From: Lachnospiraceae bacterium
GTDB taxonomy: Bacteria > Bacillota > Clostridia > Lachnospirales > Lachnospiraceae
Direction of reading: 5' to 3'
Length of the DNA stretch: 64,000 bases
Assembly (NCBI GenBank): GCA_017469935.1
Contig: JAFUFL010000073.1
Coordinates: forward strand, 62,001 to 126,000
Shown: positions 52,955 to 63,200 of the stretch, one piece after another
How the letters are laid out: every line of letters begins with the position of its first letter
Position numbering within the stretch: the first letter of the stretch is position 1
The notes under the pieces: generated by a model
Seen by the model: only the letters and a program-made list of their open reading frames with translations
Database searches by the model: none
What the model was told of the DNA's origin: nothing
Made by a program: the position numbers and the translations under genes

Positions 52955-54025
52955 ATGAAAACAGTTTACGAGTTTGACACTGCAGATAACACGGCTCTGA
53001 AGAAAGTGGTTAAAATGATCGTTGCAGTTTCTGCAGTGTTTTTGATTATAACACAGTCGGGATGCAGCAGCAAAACGCCTGAGCCTGTGTCAAAGCAGAG
53101 TTTCTATTTTGATACAGTGTGCTCTATTGCGGTGTATGACATGGAGGAGATGAGCGAAGAGGGTGCACAGTCTGCTATTGACAAGGCGTTTAAACTCTGC
53201 AGCCATTATGAATCACTGCTGAGCCGCACGAAAGAAGGCAGTGATATCTACAAGATCAACCATGCCGGGGGAAAGCCCGTGGATTGTGACCCGGAGACAG
53301 TGGAAGTGATCCGAAAGGGGCTGGGTTACAGCGAGATGTCCGGCGGCGCGTTTGATATCACGATCGGAAAGGTGACGGATCTGTGGGATTTTCATGCGGA
53401 GGATCCGCAAGTGCCTGTGGATGAGGAACTGAAGAAAGCGGTATCGACCGTCAACTGGAAGAATGTCAGCATTGAAGGGAATACAGTGATGATCTCTGAT
53501 CCTGAGACACATCTGGATCTGGGAGGGATCGCAAAGGGATTTATTGCCGACAAGGTTGGAGAAAATCTTGAAGAGAGCGGCGTGACTTCAGCCGTTATCA
53601 GTCTTGGCGGAAATATTGTGTGCATCGGGGAAAAGCCCGTCGGCAAGGAATTTAAACCTTTTCGGGTCGGGATCGAGAAACCGTACTCGGAGCAGTCAGA
53701 GATTGTCGGAACAGTGGACTGCGAGGATGAGACTGTCGTAACTTCAGGAGTGTACCAGAGATACTTTGAGAAGGACGGCGTGCGTTACCATCATATTTTG
53801 GATCCGTCGACAGGATATCCGGCTCAGTCCGATATAGTCGGGGTGACGCTGCGGGCTCCCAAAGGCAGATCGGCTGACTGTGACGCCCTGGCAACTATTC
53901 TGCTGATCATGGGGGAAAAAGAGGGCCTGAATGCTGCAGAGAAAACGGAGGGGATCGAAGCTTTCTTTATTACGGCGGACGGAAGGTATGTGAGTACGGA
54001 AGGAATGGGATTTACTAAAGAGTAA
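52955..54025 (+). CDS. apbE: FAD:protein FMN transferase (ApbE), lipoprotein
   Basis: 356 aa. A hydrophobic segment ending in a lipobox (FLIITQSGC, Cys37) predicts a lipoprotein on the outer membrane face. Catalytic blocks: FYFDTVCSIAVYDM, LDLGGIAKGFIADKV, SLGGNIVCIG and HHILDPSTGYPAQSDIVGVTL, then DALATILLIMG. ApbE moves FMN from FAD onto Thr/Ser of target proteins; RnfD Thr166 and RnfG Ser167 encoded 3-5 kb upstream are obvious targets. AGGAG precedes the ATG at 52955; an internal ATG at 53015 would give a more typical short lipoprotein signal. Confidence 0.95.
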   Translation: MKTVYEFDTADNTALKKVVKMIVAVSAVFLIITQSGCSSKTPEPVSKQSFYFDTVCSIAVYDMEEMSEEGAQSAIDKAFKLCSHYESLLSRTKEGSDIYKINHAGGKPVDCDPETVEVIRKGLGYSEMSGGAFDITIGKVTDLWDFHAEDPQVPVDEELKKAVSTVNWKNVSIEGNTVMISDPETHLDLGGIAKGFIADKVGENLEESGVTSAVISLGGNIVCIGEKPVGKEFKPFRVGIEKPYSEQSEIVGTVDCEDETVVTSGVYQRYFEKDGVRYHHILDPSTGYPAQSDIVGVTLRAPKGRSADCDALATILLIMGEKEGLNAAEKTEGIEAFFITADGRYVSTEGMGFTKE

Positions 54026-54093
54026 AGCTTCTTGTTTAGGACTCACCCCTTTAGGAAACGCGCGCATTCTGAGGTAAAATATTGCACATGAAA

Positions 54094-54119
54094 AGAGCAC
54101 CGAAAGGCGCTCTTTTTTT
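54094..54119 (+). terminator. apbE terminator
   Basis: AGAGC-(a)CC-GAAA-GG-(c)GCTCT followed by seven T. Confidence 0.85.
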
Positions 54120-54173
54120 ATCAATAAATCTAAAAATTAAAGATTTTAATGCTAATTAACAGTCATCATGTAA

Positions 54174-54179
54174 TATAAT
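54174..54179 (+). promoter_or_regulatory. -10 element of adhesin promoter
   Basis: TATAAT in a very AT-rich 100-bp stretch, 92 nt before the adhesin ATG. I see no good -35, so this could depend on an activator. Confidence 0.4.
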
Positions 54180-54271
54180 GTTAATAAGTATACAAAAAAT
54201 TGAAGCTTGCAACATGGAACATACATTACAGCCGGATTAAATCGATTGAGCAAACAGTAAAGGAGAACGCT

Positions 54272-57200
54272 ATGCGCAACCGAAAGAGCAGTATTCGGAG
54301 AGGAGCAAGTACAAGAGACCGGATCATCGCGAGGATAATGGTCCTGATCCTGACGGTAAGCATGATGCCGTATCAGGCTCTTGCAGCAGATACGGCCAAA
54401 GCGAAAAGGGTGAAATCTGTTGAGGATATTCAGACAGATTATGAGGTGGACAACGGAACCTCACAAGAAGAGATCGGCCTGCCTTCATCCCTTTCGGTCG
54501 TCATTGAAACGGGAGAAGAGCCTGAACGTTCTGAAGAGACTGTTCAGGAGGACATTCTGTGGGAAGGTGAATATGACGGTGATTCTGCAGGAATTTATGA
54601 GCTGGAGGCCAGGTTTGATGACGAAGACTTGGTTTATGAAGACATGCCTGTCGTATCTGTGACTGTCCGGGAACCGGAAGGTGAGCCTGAGGAGGAAGAG
54701 AATCTCACGGAAGAAACAAACCGGGTCCAGGATGAAGATGAAGCGGATCAATCTGAAGATGAGGACGAAGCGGACCAAACTGAGAAAGCTGAGCAGACTG
54801 AGATTACCGATCAAAAAGACGATAAGGAAACCGAAGCGGTAAAAGATGCGGAACAGAATGCTGATTTGAACGATCAGAAGGAAGAGACCGAAGAACCTTC
54901 TGCAAAAAAAGCAGCCGGCAAAGGTGAAAATGGCGATGCGAAGGAGACAAAAGCAGGTGAGACCAAAGCCGCGATTTCTCCGGAAGAGCTGGCTGAGCAG
55001 CTTTACGGCGAGAACGGAACCGCGCGTACTTTCACGGTTACGCTCAAGGATGACAAGCACAACACATCTCCGAATGATGTTACCCGCGCGGGCAACAATA
55101 TCGGCTACAACATAAACGTCAGCATGCAGGCTGCTGCGACGCATAAATATGATGGGCAGAATTCGGAGGTAATGTTCAGCGAGTGGAAGAACATCAGGAT
55201 CTATCTGAAGCTTCCGGAGAATGTCAGGTTCACAGAGATCAAAACGCAGGGCGTTGCAGATCATTTCACGCAGATCGACGCGGAGAATAATATATGGGAG
55301 ATCGTCCTGACCAGAGATCACAGGGATGCGACAAATGCCAATTCCATCAATCTGGACATCAATGCAAGGGTGGAGGGCAACGGCGAGCTCCCCGACGGCA
55401 CTGTTCTCGGCGAAGCCGAAGTGACGTTCAGTGCTGATTTTGACGTGCGCATTAACGAAGACTGGACAACGAAGACCTATTCGAAAACAGTAACAGACAC
55501 GACAGACAAGATCACTTTGTCCACGCCTGATGAGTGGATTCTGACCAAGTCTCCTTTTGATCCGCCTAAGAACTATACGATCGATAAGAGTAAGGACCCG
55601 GCAACGGTAACGGTTCATTACCTGATCAAGTACGGCCTTAATGTAAACAACGTGCCTGCCGATGACGAGAATGTTTACACAAGACCCGGCCGTGTTCCTT
55701 ACGAAGATGATATCAAGCTGACGGATACTCCGACACTCACGCTCCATAACGGGACAACACTTTCAGAGATATCCATGACAGTCACTCCCGCGGGGACGGG
55801 GTATGTTTACAAAGACGGCAGCTCTGCAGATGAAGGGGGCAAGCAAAAAGCCATCCCGGTGCAGTCGGGCACGGAAACGGTCCTTCCCTATGCCGTTGTG
55901 GGCAGCAATACCAAGGAGGTGGCAGAGAACGCACCTGCATACTCGGAATACAACGTGGATGTAGTCTATCCCTACGATGATTTCATGGTCTGGTATTACG
56001 AGAATGTAAGCAAGGATGATGCCAAGTCGACAGCTGAGAATGAAGCGAAGATCAAGTATCAGCTGCTTGGACAGAACACCGTCAAGGAGACCCAAGAGGG
56101 TGCCGAAACGACAGTGCCCGGTTATATTCCGCCGGGAAACATTAAGATCGAGAAATATATCGTTGATTATGACAGCGGACTCAGAAATCTGTATACGGCC
56201 TCTAAAGGTTTTGTGACCGGACCGGCCACTTTTGAGGTCTATGAGAGCGACGGCACAACGCCGGCCGATCTCTGGTACAAGGACGCTGCGGATAACAACA
56301 AGTATAAGAAGATCAACGGCAATACTTTGACTGTTGATCCTTCGCAGGCGAAGTCTGAGAAGAACGGCAATGAAGGATGGATCGATTTCTATCTGGATGC
56401 CGGGACCTATGTGATCAAGGAGACGGGGAGACCTGCCTATACAGAAGCCCAGGGCGGTGATGTGAAGACGATCACCGTCAATGAGGACGAAACAGTAACG
56501 GCGGCATTTGACAACAAAGAAAAACTGGGGGAGGTTAAGGTCCACAAGACAGACGACTCCAATAATACTCTGCCTGTGCCGGGGTCTGTTTTCGGCCTGT
56601 TCAGGGACCGTCAGCATACACAGCCGGTTAAGGATGCAGCAGGAAATGCGCTCACCGCGACGACAAATAACAGCGGGGATGCGTCGTTTAAGCGCCTTGT
56701 ACCCGGAACTTACTATCTGTGGGAGATCTCTGCGCCTCAGGGCTACATCAAATCCGAGGAAGTAAAGGAAGTTACGGTCACGGCCAACAACACTTCTGAC
56801 GCGGCAGTGCAGGTCACAAACCACCTGAACGCAAAGGAAATCTCTCTTCTGAAGCAGTACAGCACGGTTGCGGATCCCAACAATTTCAAGGATGTGACAG
56901 ACGACTACCGGAAGTTCGCGAACTCATTTGTGCTGCAGCGCTGCTCCGCTCTGGACGAAGCGGGGACAAGATGGACGGAATGGGAGGATGTGAGCACCCA
57001 CAGCATCGACAACAAGGGCGGAACTACCGTCAAGGTCGCCGAGTATGATTCGCAGAACAGAAAGATCAAATACCGCTTTATGGAGACGATCCCGAGCGAC
57101 TATTTTGACCTGGACGGAAATCCCGGAAACGGGAGCAACAAGGCTTACTCCGATGAGATCATACCTGCCGACGGGACCATCCTTGATCCTCAGAACAAAA

Positions 57201-60200
57201 TTGTCATGAAGAACCGAAGGGGCGGTTTTATCGAGCTGACCAAGAAGAAAGCGGAGCTGAACGTTGTCTCCGGCGCGTATACAGAAGCTGCGGGGGGCGA
57301 CAAGGAGTTCAGGCTTTACCGCGTCGCAGCCGGAACCAATATAGCAGAAGCTGTCGACACCGGAACCACTGATGCAAACGGAAAGCTGACATTCAGCGGT
57401 CTTGTCTCTGCAGACGCAAGGGGACGGATCTACACCTATTATGTAGTGGAACAGAACCCGGATACGGGATACACCTGGATCACAGATTCCAAGATCAGGA
57501 TTAGCGGAACACAGACTGACGCTCTCAGTGTCGGTTCCTTTACAGCGCAGAGCGGCGGTACGTTGACGCCAGTGACTTACAACGTCAAACAGGAGATCCG
57601 GCTCGGGGTCATCAAGAAGGACATGTTCAGCGACAGTACGGAGCTTACCGGCGCCAAATTTGAGATCTCCGATGAAAGCGGAAAGAAACAGACTGTAACT
57701 ACTAAGAACTCCGGCGCGGTTTACGCAAAGATCGATCTCGGCCATGTGTACGCCATCACGGAGACGGAGGTCCCTGCCGGATATTACAAGGACGCGCAGC
57801 CGCAGAGTATTGATACCAGGGGCTGGCATGTCGAAATGGAGAACGGGAACTACAAGATCGTCAAATCTGACGGCACGGAGGTGACAGAGGAAGATCTGGT
57901 CTGCACCTTTGCGGACACGCCTTATCAGAAGATCCGCCTGCAGAAGAAGGTCAGGGGAGAAAATGAAACAGACGCACAGGCAAAGAAGCTGAGCGGTGTC
58001 ACTTTCTCTGTCTATGTCAAAGAGAACAATGTGTTTGTGCCTGTAAAAGATGCAAATGGTAATACTGTCACGATCAAAGCGGACGGCACATCAGCGGTGA
58101 GCCTTCCGGAAGGGGAGTATTATCTCCACGAAGATACCAAAGCGGAGGGCGTTGCTTATCCGGATGACCTGCCGGATCTCTATACAGGAAAAGGCGAGTA
58201 CAGCGGCGGCAAATTCTATTTTGGCTCATACGAAGTAAAGAAACCGGCTCAGAGTCAGGATACAATGATCGATCTTGACGCGATCGTCAACATTTACAAC
58301 AAGGGCGACCTTATTGTTGCCAAAAAACTGTTCGACAAGGATAACAACGAGCTCACCGGATCAGCGCTCAACGGATTCTCAATGGATGTCTATAAGGCAG
58401 ATGAGAGCGGAAATCCTGTGGGCAATGCGATCAAGCGGGCAGTCACAGGCCAGGGCGTTACTGTCGATGGACAGGCAATATTTAAGGATCTGCCGGTCTA
58501 TGATGAAAACGGTAATAAGATTCGCTATGTTGTGAAAGAGGTCTACACCGGCGGCCAGGCGGATATCTACTATTCGGTCAACATGGTCTCAAGTGAGCAC
58601 CCTGTACTGATCAGCGGCGGAACCGCCGATGCGGGATATATTGAGAACCACCAGTATATGTCCGTCAACGTGGTCAAAAAATACTACAACACGCGTGAGT
58701 ACGAGCTCACGGGACTCAAATATGAGCTGGAAGGCGCTGAGATCGCACTTTACAAGAATAACGGAGACGGAACCTATACTTATCTCACGTCCGGCGTGAC
58801 CGACAAAAACGGCCAGGTCTCTTTTGGCAAACTTAAGTTTTCAGCGGACGGTTTTGTGGCCATCGAAGTCAGCATACCGGACCGGAAAGAGTATAAATAC
58901 ATGGTGCCTGTAGAGGGCGATTATCTTCAGAAGATTGACGGAAGCTGCCCTCCGACACTGACACAGGCACAGGTCGATACCCTCAGCAAGGCGGCGCTTA
59001 CCAGCGCGACGGATCCCAAGTACACGGGAGAGATTGACAACGAGATTCCCTGGACGCAGATCCACGTCACCAAATATGACGAGGGAAAACAGACCAAGCT
59101 GGACGGCGCTGATTTCACACTTTACAAGCAAGTTCTTCCCAAAGGAACAGATGGGGGAGAGCTCGCTTTTGATGCCGCAAACTGCACGGTTGTGGGACAG
59201 TACACTTCCGGAACATGGATCCACAATGATGTGGCACAGACCGGCGAATTCCAGACGGACATTCTGGAAAATGCGGACAATGTTGTCTATTGGCTGGTGG
59301 AGGACAAGGCTCCTGCGGGTTACACCATCAAGGATTCAGAGAATTATGTGCTCTTCCCGAATGAAGGGACGAACTATACAAATAACTCCAACGGCGGCAG
59401 ATCGACGAAGGTTTATCCCGGCGGCCTGAAGAAGAATACGATCAATTATTATGATGTTGAGAACGAAAAGGAGATAGGTCCCCTTGAACTGGACAACAGG
59501 GCCTATATCGAGTTCACCAAGTGGATGCAGGAGGAAGAGACGGCCGGCAAGCAGGATCTTGCAAGAAGTGACTTCAAGCTGATGCCCAATGCGACATTTG
59601 AACTGTATGCCGTGAATGCATCCGACCACAACAAGGTCTATCTGCTCGATACGATCACCACCGGTGATGAAAACCTGGTCGACGGAGGTCCTGCGACCGG
59701 ATACGGCGTATCCCGCGCATTGGATGCATGGCAGATCTTCGACGAGATCGAGCGAAGATTCCCGGACCAGCGTGAGCATATCATCACATTCAAGAGTGCG
59801 ACGGATTCCGGCTACGATGTGGACTATCCGTATGTCGTGGGACCCGACGGAAAGCCGATTGAGGACGCGCAGGGAAATCGGACCAAGATCAAAGGTACCT
59901 TTGTGCTCAATGCGGTCCTGGTAGAGATATCCGGCTCGTCAAAATATGAACTTGACCTGCACGACCACAACCTGCAGATCACATTTATCCCCAGCTCCCT
60001 GAGCCTTGGCAATGACAAATACGCGGTGGCTGATCTTGAACACAGCAGCGCGGGTTTCTGTGACCAGGCAGAAGGCATAAGGGATGATTACACTGCAAAC
60101 GCTTCGGCATCTGTTGCGATCGTGGACTATCTGGCCAAAAACAACTCCGTGGTCCTTCGCCATTTCGGCTACGATCCCGGGCTGGCAGGCTATGAGCTTC

Positions 60201-63200
60201 TGCACGAAGATCTGGAGGAACTCCACAGCGACAATCCGTCCCTGTTTATTTCCAAGGAAGTCAGTTTCTCCCTTGAGCGGTATAACGAGAGCACCGGGAA
60301 GTGGGAGTACTGGAGCCCGACAACGAATAAGAAGATAAGCAGTACAGAGAGTTTCAAGACTGACGGAAATGGCTACGGCTTCGCGGAAGGACTTGAACCC
60401 GGCGAATACAGGGCAGTCATGACGACGCCGGCAGCCGGCTACGAGAATTTCTACCCCAACATAGGCTTTGCGTTCCACTTCACTGTAGTCGTGTCCGATA
60501 AGACGCAGGTCTTTACTACCTACAGCCCGGCCAGACCGGATGTGACGATCGAAAAGAAAGACACAAACGGGAATACTGTCGCGGCAGCAGCAACATTCTC
60601 GCTCAAGTCGAAGAGCGGAACAACTTATAACCAGTCGGCAACGACAAGCGGCGGCACAGCCAGGTTCACAGTGCTGCCCGCTGACACCACGTTTGTCCTT
60701 GCGGAGACGAGTGCACCGAACGGATTCACGAATGAGTATTTTGTCAATCTGTTCAAAGAGCAGAATCCGGACTATGCGGCATTAGTCGACGGCAGCGGAT
60801 ACCCGCTCAGCTATGTGACAACATCGAAACCGAGCGGACAGAGCAGTATCGACGGTTCCAAACTGCATGAGAAGGTCATCGAGGACAAGGACTACAAGAA
60901 GGGCTTTTCTTTCAGTATTCCGAACGTCAGGAACGTGAACCTGAAGCTGATCAAGTCCGATCTGCAGAAAGATCCTGTCAAATACCTCGCAGGCGCAGAG
61001 TTTGCGCTTTATTACCATGCATTTGACAAGACGAGCGGCGAATACGTAGTTCCCGCCTTCGACAATACATGGTTCAAGATCGGCACACTGACTACAGCAG
61101 GAGACGACGGTTCTGTTACAAAGAGCGGTCTTAAACCCGGTGTATACTATGCGGTGGAGACCAAAGCACCCGATCACTATGAGCTCAACACGGTCGGAAA
61201 GACGATCGTGATGACCGGCGGACTGAAGCTAGATATTGATGAGTCGGATCAGTACACAGTGAACACAGGAGAAGCCGCGACAGGAGAGCTGGAATTCAAG
61301 GATCTGCCCAAGGTCAAGATGATCATTGACAAGGAGGTGGATTTTGGCAGTGTTTCCGCAAGGGATTACAGTTTCTCCTTCACACTCAAGGATGCAAATG
61401 GCGGTGAGATGCCCACTGAGACCGGTAAGGACAAGGCTGCGGGAACTGTGAAGAGCGACGGCTCGATCGAGAAGACCCAGGCTGTGTTCCCTGACCTGAC
61501 GCAGGGCGCGACCTATAAGCTGGAAGAGAATTCCGCAGAAGGTTATCTGATCAAAGAAGTGAAAGTGGGCGGCAAGACGTGCACTCCTGAAGATGGAAAA
61601 TATACCATCGTGGTCCCTGAGGCAGATGCAGATGTATCTGTTACTGTCACTAACACCCTTCTCGAGGGGCACGTCACGATCCTCAAGTATGACGGCGTGA
61701 CCGGAGAAAAGCTCACAGGCGCTTCTTTCGAAGTGCTGAAGGCAGACGGGAAGACAGTCGTTTCCAAGGCGGAAGTAATCGATAACGGAGACGGCTCCTA
61801 TACAGCGGTCATTCCGCTCGAAGGCGAAAAAGGCGAGACCTACTATATCCACGAGGTGAAGGCACCTGAGATCGAGGGAAAGAAATACACCATCGATGAG
61901 GAAAATGCTTCTATCAAAGTGGAGGATCTCAAGCCCGGACAGGACCGCAAGTATAAATTCAATGGCCCCGGATCTTCGGACAATGAGTATGCTCTGCCCA
62001 ACTACGAGGGGATTGAAGTCGAGATCGTCAAATACGGCGGCCTGCCGGAAGCCTCCGAGCTCGTGAAGCTTAAGGGCGCCAGGTTCCAGATGTATTACAA
62101 AACTTCTGACGGTGAGAACTGGAATACATGGCACCCTGCCGAGACTACAGATGAGCAGGGAAAGGCGAAATTCATGATCCTCAAAGGATATGATTACGCG
62201 ATCGCTGAGACAAATGACGTGGCACATTATGTCGGGCTTTACGGAGTCTATGACGGCAATTCCGCATTGACGACTGCCACATCTTCCGACGGACGGACGC
62301 TCTATGTGCTCGGACACAGTTTTGAGAATGACAAGACCTACACATACACCGGCTACAATATTCCGTTCCTCAAACTGATCGTAGAAAAGGAAGACTTCAG
62401 CGGGACTGTACAGAATCCAAACGTGGAGTTTCATGTCTACGAAGTCCCGAACGGAACTTCTGAGACGCTGACGGAAGCGGAGATCGACCGGCTCAAGCAG
62501 GCTGCGACGGCGGCAAATACGTTCATTGACGGCAAAACACAGAATTCGACCTATACAAATGAACAGTATATCCGGCCCGGCAAGACCTACCTGGCGGTGG
62601 AAGACCATGCGATTGATGGGGAAGGCCCCAGTTACACAACTGACGATTACAGCATCATCAAAGACGACTCCCATGTTGTCTACTACAAGGTCTTCTCCAT
62701 TCCGGAGAAAAACTACGAAAAGGAATATAAAGTTACCTTTGTCAACAATAAGGGAAGTGTAACGAGAGGTCTCACAAAGTCGGTGGATAAAGGAAGTGTT
62801 GACAGCCTGACGATCAAAGAAGCAGAACTGACCTACACTCTTGCACCGAACACGACGAACGGATATGCGCTCGATGCCTTTAAGCTCAATGACTCAGGAC
62901 TGACGGCAGAGCCCTCGAATGCGACTCTTGCTCAGGAGTGGTATAACATTACCGAGGTAATTGTCGGACAGGGCAGGATGGACAAATATCTGAAGGGAGC
63001 AGACCCTGCTAAGGATTACGACATCTTTGCAACTGTCACTTTCGTCGGATTTGACGGTACTGAGTACGAGGAGACGCCTGTCAATGTATCCGAGGGGAAC
63101 ATTTCGGTCAAACCGGTGAGTGCCGGAGACAAGAAGATCAAATCCTTCTATGTGGAATACAGTTCACCGGATCTCAAGACAGATACCGGCTATGCGCTCG

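Noticed and set aside
61229..62674. Long open frames antisense to the adhesin gene
   Set aside because: They lie opposite a continuous sense frame with clear Cna-B modules and have no family motifs.
56500..63000. Repeat array in the adhesin as CRISPR or DNA tandem repeats
   Set aside because: The similarity is at protein level only (diverged Cna-B modules); no DNA units with constant spacers exist.
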